Positions 34,441 through 44,432 of a DNA stretch of 64,000 bases are shown here, piece by piece; the first letter of the stretch is position 1; each line of letters starts with the position of its first letter. Made by a program: the position numbers and the translations under genes. The stretch is taken from positions 7,923 to 71,922 of the forward strand of contig CAJTZN010000012.1 of NCBI GenBank assembly GCA_910584065.1, given 5' to 3'. The notes under the pieces were generated by a model. It saw only the letters and a list, made by a program, of their open reading frames with translations, searched no databases and had not been told where the DNA came from. This DNA comes from an uncultured Eubacterium sp. GTDB lineage: Bacteria > Bacillota > Clostridia > Lachnospirales > Lachnospiraceae.

Positions 34441-37344
34441 GTGGAAGACAGAAATTATAATGACGAAAAAGTTATGAAAATGCTGGAACGGACGGTGCTG
34501 ATCATCTTTTCCGCCTATTCTGTTGTCTTATTCGTTGTTTCCTGTTTGCTCGGGTGGAGTGTTTATGTGCGGGAACTGATCGCCCTGTCGCTTATTGTGA
34601 TCTGGGCGGCTTGTATCAGGCGGGTTAAAACATATGACGACCGTGCGCTGCTGATTTCCGTGCTGTCCTGGATGAATTTTGTGATCTATGCGCTCCATAC
34701 CGATAATTTCATATCGATCATCCCGGTCATGGCGGGACTCATTATTTTACTCAGTATTTTTTGCGCGCACCGCATCGTCTATTTGGGGATGTTTGTTTCA
34801 AATGGCCTGTTTCTGTATCACGGGCTGCTGGCCAGGACGATCCCGCTTGACAACGCAGATGATGTGTTCCGCCTTGTCCTGCATGTGCTCGCCGTGTATA
34901 CGGCGTCTTTTACCGCTTGGATGACGATACGGATCCGCATGCAGATCAGCGAAAAATTATATGAGAACATTGGCAGGCTGGAACGTGCCGAGCAGAGCAA
35001 AGACGATTTTATGGTAAATATTTCCCATGAGATCCGCACGCCGATCAATGCGGTATGCGGTATGAGCGAGGCAATCCTCCAGGAGGATATTCCGGTCGGC
35101 GTGAGGAAAGATGTGATCGATATCCAGACAGCGGGGCGGAATCTTTTGTCCACGGTCAGCAACATTCTGGATTACTCCGAGCTGGAGAGCGGGGATCTGG
35201 AACTGGCGGAGGAAAGTTATAACATCACATCGACGATAACCGATATTATCAATATGGCGCTGACATTAGAAAACGGAAAGAAACTTGAACTGGTCGTGGA
35301 CTGCGATGCGGACCTGCCGAGTAATCTCGTAGGGGACGAGCAGAAGATCCGGCGTATCGTCATGAACCTGCTGGAAAACGCGATCAAATTTACGAAAGAG
35401 GGAGGCGTTGTCCTTTCGATCGTGGGCCGGAAAGAAGAATACGGGATCAATCTGGTCGTCAGCGTGAAGGATTCGGGCATCGGCATCAAACCGTCCGATC
35501 TGGAGCACGTCTTTACGAGGTTTCAGCAGGTGGATTCCAAGCGGAACAGGGAGGAAGGCGGTTCGGGCATCGGCCTTGCGATCACGAAAGCGCTTGTCCG
35601 GAAAATGGGCGGATTTATTACCGTGACGAGCGAGCCGGGCGTTGGGAGCGAGTTCCGCTTTACGATCCCGCAGAAAGTACTCGACGATACGCCGATCGTG
35701 TCGATCAAAAATAAGCAGCAGGTGTTCGCGGCGTGTTATATCAATATGAGTAAATATGATTACACGGTTGTGAGAGAGGGTTATGAAAGCTGTATGGTCC
35801 ATGTCGCGGAGCAGTTCGGCATCATGTTCCGCGTATGCAGGAGCCTTTCTGAACTGAAACGGCGGCTGGAGCGTGAAAAGTATACCCACATATTTATCAG
35901 CTGGGAAGAGTACTGTGAAGATAAAAGCTTTTTTGAGAAATTGGCGCAGACACTCAGCGTCGTACTGATACTGGATTACGGCCAGGAAGTGCGGGCGGGG
36001 AGCAATATGCTGCGCATTTATAAGCCGTTTACCGTGCTGTCCATCGCGGCGGTATTCAATGGAAGGAAAGTGATCCAGAGGGATGAACAGCATGCGGACC
36101 TCCGCCACCGATTTATCGCGCCGGATGCAAAAGTGCTCGTCGTAGACGACAACGCTATGAACTTAAAAGTCATGGCGCGGCTTCTTCTGCCATACCAGAT
36201 TCGGGTGACGATGGCCGGAAGTGGCAGGGAGGCGCTGGAAAAACTGGATTCCATGCAATTTGACTGTGTATTCCTGGATCATATGATGCCGGAAATGGAC
36301 GGAGTGGAGACGTTACATAAAATACGGCAGAAACCGGGGTCGTATTTTCAGTCGCTCTCGATTATCGCCTTTACGGCGAACGCCATCGGAGGTGCCAGGG
36401 AAATGTTTCTGGCGGAAGGGTTTGACGACTTTATTGCCAAACCGATCGAACTAAGTGTGCTCGAACGTATGCTGCGCCGTTATATCCCGGTGCAGAAGCA
36501 GATCCGGCTGGAAGATCTGCCAGAAGAAGGCAGAGCCTCAGGTGCGGCGCCGGAGCAGGCGGTGATTGCCGCGGAAGAAGAGGAACGCGTGGATACAGCG
36601 GAAGCGGAAGGAAAAGCTGCCGCACAGGCAGACCGCGGGGCAAAACAGGATGCGTATAAAGAGCAGCAGCTGGCAGAACTGACTGCGGCGGGTATCAATA
36701 TCGAGCAGGGGATGGCCTTCTGCGGTGACGAAGAAGGATTTCGCGAGATCACGGCGATGTACCACGCGGAGGGGCCGAAGAGAAAGTATTCCCTGCAGCA
36801 TTTTTTTGAGGAAGAGGACTGGAAAAATTATGTCATAGCCGTGCACGCATTGAAGAGTAATTCCAAAGGGATTGGGGCGGACAAAGTTGCGGCGCTCGCG
36901 CTGAATCTGGAAATGGCGGGGAAGGAAGACCATATCGACTATATTCTGGAGCATCATGAAGAACTTTTGGAAATGCACGACGCCCTGTTAGGCATTATCG
37001 GCGGGAACGCCTTTATCTATCCGGAAGGGACGGAAGAAAGCGGTGAGCCATCTGCCGGGCAGTCGGAACACGAAGCAGACCAGAATGCCGGCCAGGAAAG
37101 CGAATCGGCGCCGATGCCGCTTGACCAGCTGCTCTCACAGCTGGAGGAACACCTGGAAGGTTTCGAGAGTGAAGGGATGAACGAACTTTTGGACGCCCTT
37201 CAAAAGTGTGAGCCGCCACACAGCTCCGCGCAGGAGACTTCGCCTGCGGAGCTGGCGGAACAGATACGGGAAAAAGTAGATGATTTTGATTTCCTGGGAG
37301 CAGCGGACATACTCAGCTCATGGAAAGATGCGCGGAAAGGTTAG
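34441..37344 (+). CDS. membrane hybrid sensor histidine kinase with receiver and Hpt domains
   Basis: The 967-residue protein has about six membrane helices (residues 18-165), HisKA with phosphoacceptor His in NISHEIRTPINAV near 196, an HATPase domain (LLENAIKFTKEGG; DSGIGIKPSD; GGSGIGLAITKAL), a degenerate receiver-like segment (about 430-540), a canonical receiver (VLVVDDNAMN; Asp in VFLDHMMPEMDG near 611) and a C-terminal Hpt domain (His in VHALKSNSKGIGADK near 801). It can carry a full His-Asp-His relay. The start is GTG 34441, 21 bases after the HD-GYP gene. The membrane part does not match a sensor family I know. Confidence 0.92.
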   Translation: MEDRNYNDEKVMKMLERTVLIIFSAYSVVLFVVSCLLGWSVYVRELIALSLIVIWAACIRRVKTYDDRALLISVLSWMNFVIYALHTDNFISIIPVMAGLIILLSIFCAHRIVYLGMFVSNGLFLYHGLLARTIPLDNADDVFRLVLHVLAVYTASFTAWMTIRIRMQISEKLYENIGRLERAEQSKDDFMVNISHEIRTPINAVCGMSEAILQEDIPVGVRKDVIDIQTAGRNLLSTVSNILDYSELESGDLELAEESYNITSTITDIINMALTLENGKKLELVVDCDADLPSNLVGDEQKIRRIVMNLLENAIKFTKEGGVVLSIVGRKEEYGINLVVSVKDSGIGIKPSDLEHVFTRFQQVDSKRNREEGGSGIGLAITKALVRKMGGFITVTSEPGVGSEFRFTIPQKVLDDTPIVSIKNKQQVFAACYINMSKYDYTVVREGYESCMVHVAEQFGIMFRVCRSLSELKRRLEREKYTHIFISWEEYCEDKSFFEKLAQTLSVVLILDYGQEVRAGSNMLRIYKPFTVLSIAAVFNGRKVIQRDEQHADLRHRFIAPDAKVLVVDDNAMNLKVMARLLLPYQIRVTMAGSGREALEKLDSMQFDCVFLDHMMPEMDGVETLHKIRQKPGSYFQSLSIIAFTANAIGGAREMFLAEGFDDFIAKPIELSVLERMLRRYIPVQKQIRLEDLPEEGRASGAAPEQAVIAAEEEERVDTAEAEGKAAAQADRGAKQDAYKEQQLAELTAAGINIEQGMAFCGDEEGFREITAMYHAEGPKRKYSLQHFFEEEDWKNYVIAVHALKSNSKGIGADKVAALALNLEMAGKEDHIDYILEHHEELLEMHDALLGIIGGNAFIYPEGTEESGEPSAGQSEHEADQNAGQESESAPMPLDQLLSQLEEHLEGFESEGMNELLDALQKCEPPHSSAQETSPAELAEQIREKVDDFDFLGAADILSSWKDARKG

Positions 37345-37351
37345 GTGCCGT

Positions 37352-40051
37352 ATGATGAAAAGAAAATGGCAATCATTACAGCAGACATTGTTTGGCAGTG
37401 ATCTTGATCTTTGGGAAAAGACGGTCCGCATCGTATTATTACTCGTCTTTTTTACTTCGTGTATCGGTTTGTTCCGCTTTCTGCGCGGGATGGACTGGCG
37501 TATGTTTTATGTGCGGTTGGCGATGGCCATCGTATCGGGGGTTGCGCTAAAACTGGCGATCAAAGATCACAAATCCAAGCAGGCGTCGTGGCTGATCGTC
37601 GTGGTGTCGAACGTATTCCTGTATCCGATGATATTTGTCCTTGCCGGCGGCGTAAATTCGGGCACGCCGCTCTGTTTTGTGATGGGATTTGTATGCGTTT
37701 TCCTGTTTTTTAAGGGAAAAGAATTTGTCGCGGCATTTATTCTCTCGGTGGCGGGCTGCGTGGCGGCCTTTTATATCGCTTACCACTATCCGCAGATCGC
37801 GGGAGCCAGTCCGCAGCGTCTGTTGAACCATATGGATACCTTTGGCACGATAATGATCACGAGTTGTTTTGTCGGCATCATGAACCGGCTTCAGACGTTG
37901 ACGTATGACCGGGAAAAGAGGCGGGCGGAGAGACAGAAAGAGGAACTGGAGCAGATGGCCCGCTCGAAAGATAACTTTTTTGCCAATATGAGCCATGAGA
38001 TCCGCACCCCGATCAACACGATCATCGGATTGAACGAGATGACGCTGCGGGAGGATATTTCAGAGGAAATCGCGGAAAACGCGATCAACATACAAAACGC
38101 CAGTAAGATGCTGCTGACGACGATCAACGACATCCTCGATCTCTCGAAACTGGAATCGGGGAAAATGGAGATCGTGCCGACGCAGTACGAGATCAGCGGG
38201 ATGTTCAGCGACCTCGTGAACCTCATCTGGATCCGGGCGCATCAGAAGGAACTTGAATTTAAAGTGGACATCGACCCGAACATTCCGTCGATGTTATACG
38301 GCGACGAGGTGCGGATCAAGCAGGTCGTTACGAATATGCTGACGAATGCGGTCAAATATACGGATGCTGGTTCCATTACGCTGTCGGCGCAGGCGGAGCG
38401 CCTGTCCCCGGTTACGATCCTGCTCCGCATTTCCGTCAAGGATACGGGGAAAGGGATCCGCAAGGACAGTCTCGACGACCTGTTCCGTTCGTTTAAGCGT
38501 GTGGACGAGACGGTGAACCGGAATATCGAGGGCACCGGACTCGGACTCAGCATCTCCAAACAGCTTTTGGAAATGATGGGCGGCCGGATCTATGTGGACA
38601 GCGTCTACCACAAGGGGTCTACGTTTACGATAGAATTGCAGCAGGATATCGTGAATTCGCGGCCGATCGGCGTCATTGACTTTGCCGCCCAGAAGCAGAT
38701 CAGCAACCGTGCCGCATACAGACAGAAGTTTATGGCGCCGGATGCCAGGGTGCTCGTCGTAGATGACAACGACATGAACCGCATGGTGGCAGTCAAGTTG
38801 CTGAGAGCTACAAAAGTCCGGGTGGATACGGTGGGAAGCGGCAGGGAGTGCCTGAATAAAACGGCATCAGAAGGGTATCATGTCATCCTGATGGATCATA
38901 TGATGCCGGAAATGGACGGCGAGGAGACGCTGCATGCGATCCGTGCCCAGACGAAAGGATACTGCCAGAAAACGCCGGTGATCGCGCTGACAGCCAACGT
39001 TATGGCCAATGCGGATCAGATCTATCGGGAAATGGGATTTGACGGCTACCTGGCGAAGCCGATCAACACCGCACTTTTGGAGGCTGCGCTCATGAAGTAC
39101 CTGCCGCCGGACCTGATCGAATTTACGTCCGATGAAGCGGAAATGTCGGACGCCGAGGAACTTGACGGACTCAATCAGGTGAAGAGCGCGAGAAAGCGGA
39201 AGATCGCGGTGACGGCCGACTGTATCTGCGATCTGCCGGAACAGCTGCTCCGCAAATACCAGATCCGCCTGATGTACTGCTACGTACATACAAAAGAAGG
39301 ACGATTTTGTGATATTTCAGAGGTATCTTCTGACAGCCTGCTGGAATACTTAAAGATAGAGGGAAATTACGCGCATTCTTCCACGGCGCCCCCTGAGGAG
39401 TATGAATATTTCTTTGCCGATACACTGGCGACGGCGGAGCAGGTCATACATATTACGGCGACGACCGATCTTAGCGGCGCCTATCCGGACGCGCTGCAGG
39501 CAAGTAAGAGCTTTGATAATGTGACAGTCGTAGATTCCGGCCATATCAGCAGCGGCCACGGTCTCATGGTGTTATACGCGGCAAAGATGGCGGAAGAGGG
39601 AAGAAGCGTGAAAGAGATCTGCAGCGCGCTTGACAAGTTCGGTGAGTATGTGTGTTCCAACTTTCTCATTCCGGGCACGGATTCGATGTACCGAAACGGG
39701 AAAGTCAGCGGCGTCGTTCATAAGATCAGTACGGCGCTGCGGCTGCATCCGGTTTTGTACATGAACCACAACCGATTGAAAGTGTGGCACATCGAGATCG
39801 GAAATATGAAGCGGGCCAGCCGGCGATATGTGAGAAAACTTTTGCGGCGGAGGGAACAGATCGATACGCGCGTCCTGTTTCTGACGTATGCGGGCTGCAG
39901 TGTGCGGCAGCTGGATGAACTGCTGGAGGAAGTGCAAAAATATATCGGCTTTCAGAATATTTTCCTGCAGAAGGCATCGGCTACGGTATCCAGTAACTGC
40001 GGCGTGGGAACATTTGGCCTTATCTTTATAAGATTAAATGATCTGGAGTAA
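37352..40051 (+). CDS. membrane hybrid sensor histidine kinase-receiver fused to a DegV-type lipid-binding domain
   Basis: The 899-residue protein has about six membrane helices (residues 20-180), HisKA (NMSHEIRTPINTIIGL, His near 215), HATPase (NMLTNAVKYTDAG; DTGKGIRKDS; GTGLGLSISKQLLEMMGG), a receiver (VLVVDDNDMN; Asp in ILMDHMMPEMDG near 515) and then, from residue about 616, an entire DegV/EDD domain: KIAVTADCICDLPEQLL, THITATTDLSGAY-like segment, VTVVDSGHISSGHGLMVLYA and the closing SSNCGVGTFGLIF. DegV proteins bind a fatty acid; in Firmicutes FakB homologues present fatty acids to FakA kinase. There is no Hpt domain, so phosphate may pass to the Hpt of the preceding kinase. It starts eight bases after that gene (ATG 37352). 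Confidence 0.9.
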   Translation: MMKRKWQSLQQTLFGSDLDLWEKTVRIVLLLVFFTSCIGLFRFLRGMDWRMFYVRLAMAIVSGVALKLAIKDHKSKQASWLIVVVSNVFLYPMIFVLAGGVNSGTPLCFVMGFVCVFLFFKGKEFVAAFILSVAGCVAAFYIAYHYPQIAGASPQRLLNHMDTFGTIMITSCFVGIMNRLQTLTYDREKRRAERQKEELEQMARSKDNFFANMSHEIRTPINTIIGLNEMTLREDISEEIAENAINIQNASKMLLTTINDILDLSKLESGKMEIVPTQYEISGMFSDLVNLIWIRAHQKELEFKVDIDPNIPSMLYGDEVRIKQVVTNMLTNAVKYTDAGSITLSAQAERLSPVTILLRISVKDTGKGIRKDSLDDLFRSFKRVDETVNRNIEGTGLGLSISKQLLEMMGGRIYVDSVYHKGSTFTIELQQDIVNSRPIGVIDFAAQKQISNRAAYRQKFMAPDARVLVVDDNDMNRMVAVKLLRATKVRVDTVGSGRECLNKTASEGYHVILMDHMMPEMDGEETLHAIRAQTKGYCQKTPVIALTANVMANADQIYREMGFDGYLAKPINTALLEAALMKYLPPDLIEFTSDEAEMSDAEELDGLNQVKSARKRKIAVTADCICDLPEQLLRKYQIRLMYCYVHTKEGRFCDISEVSSDSLLEYLKIEGNYAHSSTAPPEEYEYFFADTLATAEQVIHITATTDLSGAYPDALQASKSFDNVTVVDSGHISSGHGLMVLYAAKMAEEGRSVKEICSALDKFGEYVCSNFLIPGTDSMYRNGKVSGVVHKISTALRLHPVLYMNHNRLKVWHIEIGNMKRASRRYVRKLLRRREQIDTRVLFLTYAGCSVRQLDELLEEVQKYIGFQNIFLQKASATVSSNCGVGTFGLIFIRLNDLE

Positions 40052-40109
40052 AGAGTAAAATGAAACATTCCCGGAGTAAACCGTACCGGGAAGGAAATGA
40101 GGAAAGAGA

Positions 40110-41129
40110 ATGAAAGAAAAACTTGAAAAAATCATGCAGGATGCCCTGGCTCAGATCGAGCAGACCCAGGGACTGGAAAAACTTAACGACATACGGGTTG
40201 CTTTTCTCGGAAAGAAAGGCGAGCTGACGAGCGTTCTCAAATCCATGAAGGATGTGGCGCCGGAAGACCGGCCGAAAGTCGGCCAGCTCGTCAATGAGGC
40301 GCGAAAGGATATCGAGACGAGGCTGGAAGCGAAGAAAGCGGCCTTTGCCAAGGCGCTGCGCGAGGAAAAAATGAAGGCGGAAGTGATCGACGTCACGCTG
40401 CCGGGCCGCAAACCGGAGATGGGACACCGCCACCCGAACACGATCGCCCTGGAAGAGGTGGAAAAAGTATTTATCGGTATGGGCTATGAGGTTGTGGAAG
40501 GACCGGAAGTAGAATATGATTATTATAACTTTGAAGCGCTGAACATTCCGGCGAACCATCCGGCGAAGGATGAACAGGATACGTTTTATATCAACGATGA
40601 TTTCCTGCTGCGCACGCAGACATCTTCGGTTCAGGTCCGCGTGATGGAGGAGGGAAAGCTGCCGATCCGCATGATCGCGCCGGGTAGGGTATTCCGTTCC
40701 GATGAGGTCGATGCCACCCATTCGCCGTCATTCCATCAGGTCGAGGGACTCGTCATCGACAAGCACATCACATTCGCGGATCTGAAGGGGACGCTCGAAG
40801 TGTTTGCCAGGGCGTTATTTGGGGAACAGACGAAAGTTAAATTCCGCCCCCACCATTTCCCGTTCACGGAGCCGAGCGCAGAGATGGATGTGACATGTTT
40901 TAAATGCGGCGGAAAAGGATGCCGCTTCTGTAAAGGAGAGGGCTGGATCGAGATACTTGGATGCGGCATGGTACATCCGCATGTATTGGAAATGAGTAAG
41001 ATCGACCCGGATGAATATACGGGATTCGCATTTGGTGTCGGGTTGGAGCGCATCGCGCTTTTGAAATATGAGATCGACGACATGAGACTTCTTTATGAGA
41101 ATGATAAACGCTTTTTAGAACAATTTTAG
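40110..41129 (+). CDS. pheS: phenylalanine--tRNA ligase alpha subunit
   Basis: PheS is the catalytic subunit of the heterotetrameric PheRS that charges tRNA-Phe. The 339 residues have the N-terminal coiled coil (residues 1-85) and class II motifs: motif 2 region (IRMIAPGRVFRSDEVDATHS, FHQVEGLVIDK) and motif 3 (GFAFGVGLERIALLKYEI). pheT follows after ten bases. The 58-bp upstream gap is too short for a T-box leader, so control must come from elsewhere. Confidence 0.97.
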   Translation: MKEKLEKIMQDALAQIEQTQGLEKLNDIRVAFLGKKGELTSVLKSMKDVAPEDRPKVGQLVNEARKDIETRLEAKKAAFAKALREEKMKAEVIDVTLPGRKPEMGHRHPNTIALEEVEKVFIGMGYEVVEGPEVEYDYYNFEALNIPANHPAKDEQDTFYINDDFLLRTQTSSVQVRVMEEGKLPIRMIAPGRVFRSDEVDATHSPSFHQVEGLVIDKHITFADLKGTLEVFARALFGEQTKVKFRPHHFPFTEPSAEMDVTCFKCGGKGCRFCKGEGWIEILGCGMVHPHVLEMSKIDPDEYTGFAFGVGLERIALLKYEIDDMRLLYENDKRFLEQF

Positions 41130-41139
41130 GAGGGAAACA

Positions 41140-43581
41140 ATGAATACACCATTATCATGGATCAAAGCCTACGTTCCGGAGCTGGACTGTACGGAAAAGG
41201 AGTACATGGACGCGATGACCCTTTCCGGCACGAAGGTGGAAGGATTTGAAAAATTTGACGCCGATCTGGATAAGATCGTTGTGGGAAAAATAGAGGAGAT
41301 CAAAAAACATCCCGATGCGGATAAACTCGTCGTGTGCCAGGTGGCCATTGACAGCGAGGGACATACGGTGCAGATCGTGACCGGCGCGCCCAATGTAGAG
41401 GAGGGGCAGAAAGTTCCTGTCGTTCTCGAGGGGGGACGTGTCGCCGGCGGCCATGACGGCTCGAAGACGCCGGGCGGCATTAAGATCAAGAAGGGAAAAC
41501 TGCGCGGCGTGGAATCGTTTGGCATGATGTGTTCCATCGAGGAACTGGGATCGTCAAGGGATTTTTACCCCGACGCGCCGGAAGACGGGATTTATATTTT
41601 GAGTGACAACCCCGAATACAAAGAGGCGCCGGTCGGAAGTGACGCCATCGAGCTGCTCGGCCTGCGGGATGCGAATGTTGAGTATGAAGTCACGTCAAAC
41701 CGCGTGGACTGTTTCGGCGTGATCGGCATTGCCAGGGAGGCGGCAGCCACGTTTCGCAAGCCGTTCTGCCCGCCGGTCGTGACCGAAGTGGGAAATGACG
41801 AAAAGACAGAGGATTATATTTCCGTTGACATCGAAAATGAAAAGCTGTGCTCGCGCTATGTGGCGCGCGTCGTAAAGGACATCCGTCTGGCCCCGTCGCC
41901 GGAGTGGATGCAGCGGCGTCTGGCGGTCTGCGGGATCCGGCCGATCAATAATATCGTGGACATTACGAATTACGTGATGGAGGAATATTCGCAGCCGATG
42001 CACGCCTACGACCTCGATACGATCGCCGGACAAAAGATCGTGGTGCGCAACGCGAAAGCCGGTGAAAAATTCACGACGCTTGACGGGCAGGAGAGGGAGC
42101 TGGACGACTCGATCCTCATGATCTGCGACGGCGAGAAAGCGGTCGGTATCGCCGGCATCATGGGGGGAGAAAATTCGAAAATAACGGACGACGTAAAGAC
42201 GATGCTGTTTGAGGCCGCCTGCTTTGACGGCACGAATATCCGTCTTTCCGGTAAGAAACTGGGGATGCGCACCGACGCCCAGGCTAAATTTGAAAAAGGA
42301 CTTGACCCCAACACGACGCGCGAGGCGATGGACCGCGCCTGCCAGCTGATCGAGGAACTCGGCGCCGGCACGGTAGTCGGCGGCTGTGTGGACGTCTATC
42401 CGAACGAGAGGAAGGAAGAGACCGTTGCCTATGATCCGGACCGCATCAATGACCTTCTCGGCACCGAGATCAGCGAAGACGAGATGATTTCGTATTTTGA
42501 GATGGTCGGACTCGGCGTAGACCGCGGGGCCAGGATCGTTCATGTGCCGACGTGGCGGCAGGATGTACACTGTCTGGCGGATCTGGCAGAGGAGGTCGCG
42601 CGCTTTTTCGGCTATGATAAGATTCCGGCCACGCTTCCGAGCGGAGAGGCGACGATGGGCAAATTGTCCGCTCAGACGGTCATCGAAAATATCGCGAGAA
42701 ATGTCGTGGAGCAGGCCGGATTCAGCGAGGGCATGAGTTATTCTTTCGAGAGTCCGAAAGTATTTGATAAACTGCGGATACCGGAAGAGAGCGAGATGAG
42801 AAAGACGATCTTGATCTCGAATCCTTTAGGAGAGGATTACAGTATCATGCGGACGACGCCGTTAAACGGTATGCTCACGTCGCTGTCAACGAACTACAAC
42901 AGGCGGAATAAAGATGTGCGCCTCTATGAACTGGCGAAGATCTATCTGCCGAAATCCCTGCCGTTAAAGGAGCTGCCGGACGAGAGGATGCAGCTGACGC
43001 TCGGTATGTACGGAGCGGGTGATTTCTTTGATATGAAAGGCGTCGTGGAAGGCGTTTTGGATAAACTGGGGATCCGGCGCGGCATCTGTTTTACACCGGA
43101 AGCCGACCGTCCGTATCTCCATCCGGGCCGCAAGGCCGATGTGTCGGTCGGCGCGGAAACGATCGGTTATCTCGGCGAGGTGCATCCGGATGTGCTCGAC
43201 GAATACGGGATCGGGACGAAAGCGTACGTGGCCGTGCTCGATGTGGAGCGGCTGACCGGACTTTCGGATTTTGACGTTAAATATAAGGGCGTGGCAAAAT
43301 TCCCGGCCATTACGAGGGATATTTCCCTGGTGATGAAAAAGAATGTCCTCGCCGGAAGCGTGGAGGAAGTGATCCGCAAAAACGGCGGAAGTCTGCTGGA
43401 AAGCTATCAGTTGTTCGATGTGTACGAGGGCGAACAGCTCGGACAGGATGAGAAATCGCTGGCGTACTCCATCCGTTTCCGCGCGGCCGACCGCACGCTG
43501 GAGGACAAAGATGTAACCGAAGTCATGGATAATATACTGAAGAAAATGGAAGTATTAGGAGTGACGATCCGAAAAGCATAA
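41140..43581 (+). CDS. pheT: phenylalanine--tRNA ligase beta subunit
   Basis: PheT contains the editing and tRNA-binding modules of PheRS. In the 813-residue protein residues about 40-150 form the tRNA-binding EMAP-like domain (KHPDADKLVVCQV), then the B3/B4 editing domain (SNRVDCFGVIGIARE; PINNIVDITNYVM; GIMGGENSKI), B5, and the C-terminal ferredoxin-fold anticodon-binding domain (KFPAITRDISLVM onward). Length and domain order are normal. AGGAGG precedes ATG 41140. Confidence 0.97.
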   Translation: MNTPLSWIKAYVPELDCTEKEYMDAMTLSGTKVEGFEKFDADLDKIVVGKIEEIKKHPDADKLVVCQVAIDSEGHTVQIVTGAPNVEEGQKVPVVLEGGRVAGGHDGSKTPGGIKIKKGKLRGVESFGMMCSIEELGSSRDFYPDAPEDGIYILSDNPEYKEAPVGSDAIELLGLRDANVEYEVTSNRVDCFGVIGIAREAAATFRKPFCPPVVTEVGNDEKTEDYISVDIENEKLCSRYVARVVKDIRLAPSPEWMQRRLAVCGIRPINNIVDITNYVMEEYSQPMHAYDLDTIAGQKIVVRNAKAGEKFTTLDGQERELDDSILMICDGEKAVGIAGIMGGENSKITDDVKTMLFEAACFDGTNIRLSGKKLGMRTDAQAKFEKGLDPNTTREAMDRACQLIEELGAGTVVGGCVDVYPNERKEETVAYDPDRINDLLGTEISEDEMISYFEMVGLGVDRGARIVHVPTWRQDVHCLADLAEEVARFFGYDKIPATLPSGEATMGKLSAQTVIENIARNVVEQAGFSEGMSYSFESPKVFDKLRIPEESEMRKTILISNPLGEDYSIMRTTPLNGMLTSLSTNYNRRNKDVRLYELAKIYLPKSLPLKELPDERMQLTLGMYGAGDFFDMKGVVEGVLDKLGIRRGICFTPEADRPYLHPGRKADVSVGAETIGYLGEVHPDVLDEYGIGTKAYVAVLDVERLTGLSDFDVKYKGVAKFPAITRDISLVMKKNVLAGSVEEVIRKNGGSLLESYQLFDVYEGEQLGQDEKSLAYSIRFRAADRTLEDKDVTEVMDNILKKMEVLGVTIRKA

Positions 43582-43603
43582 AAGGCGAACGGGAGGTCTT
43601 GCT

Positions 43604-44095
43604 GTGAGAAAGCTAATTCGCAATATGCTGGCACTTGCTTTTGTTGGTTATATGATCCTGCTTATTTATTTCCTGTTTTTCAGTGAAGAATATGGACGCA
43701 CGACACATTTTCTGAATTACCAGTATAATTTCACTCCGTTCCGCGAGATCGCCCGGTTCATCAAATACCGGGAGATCCTGGGGACGGAGGCGTTTATGAT
43801 CAATATCGTGGGAAACATCGTTGTTTTCATGCCCTTTGGATTTTTTATCCCGGGATTGGAAAAGAGGAAGCTGGGTCCGTTTTTAAATTTTTTAAAAATT
43901 ACGGGATTCGGTTTTTTATTCAGCCTGACGGTGGAAACGGCACAGCTCGTGTCCAAAGTAGGATGTTTTGATGTGGACGACCTGATCCTGAACACGGTAG
44001 GCGTGGCGCTCGGCTGTGTGTGCTACAGCATCTGCCGCGGTATGCTCACATGGTACCGGAAAAAGAGAACTCGTAAGGAAAGGGAGAAAAAATGA
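43604..44095 (+). CDS. VanZ-family membrane protein
   Basis: The 163-residue protein has about four membrane helices and the VanZ-family pattern: FSEEYGRTTHF near residue 25, NFTPFREIARFI, NIVGNIVVFMPFGFFIP and SLTVETAQLVSKVGCFDVDDLILNT (first part SLTVETAQLV). VanZ confers low-level teicoplanin resistance in enterococci, but most family members are of unknown function. GTG 43604 follows GGGAGG. Its stop overlaps the next gene's ATG (ATGA), and it may be read through from pheT. Confidence 0.88.
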   Translation: MRKLIRNMLALAFVGYMILLIYFLFFSEEYGRTTHFLNYQYNFTPFREIARFIKYREILGTEAFMINIVGNIVVFMPFGFFIPGLEKRKLGPFLNFLKITGFGFLFSLTVETAQLVSKVGCFDVDDLILNTVGVALGCVCYSICRGMLTWYRKKRTRKEREKK

Positions 44096-44427
44096 GGGTA
44101 AATATACGGATTGGAAAGAGGCGGAAGATACAATTTACGGACAAAAAACACCCGTTTATCGGCATTGTATCCATGCTGATCGCTGTTTTATCGCTGGTCT
44201 TTATCATGGCGCTGTTTGTCTGTTCCAGTATGGAAAAGGGGCGGGGCGGCATCCAGTACGGGTATCTGGGGATCGTGAATTTAGTGTTATCCGTAGTCGG
44301 TTTTATATTGTCGCTGCGATGTTACAAAAAAGAGGATATCTATATGACATGTCCGGCCATCGGGTCCGTACTAAATGGAATCATCATTATTTTGTATTTG
44401 ATCCTGTATTTTCAAGGCGCATTATAA
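44092..44427 (+). CDS. small membrane protein, DUF6142-like
   Basis: The 111 residues contain a basic N-terminus (RIGKRRKIQFTDKKHPFIG) and three hydrophobic helices. The DKKHP motif followed by glycine-rich membrane segments resembles DUF6142 proteins of Lachnospiraceae, whose role is unknown. The start overlaps the VanZ-like stop, so the two are co-expressed. Confidence 0.65.
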   Translation: MRVNIRIGKRRKIQFTDKKHPFIGIVSMLIAVLSLVFIMALFVCSSMEKGRGGIQYGYLGIVNLVLSVVGFILSLRCYKKEDIYMTCPAIGSVLNGIIIILYLILYFQGAL

Positions 44428-44432
44428 AGGCG

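Noticed and set aside
40052..40109. T-box leader for pheST
   Set aside because: The gap is only 58 bp and has no specifier stem, T-box sequence or terminator hairpin.
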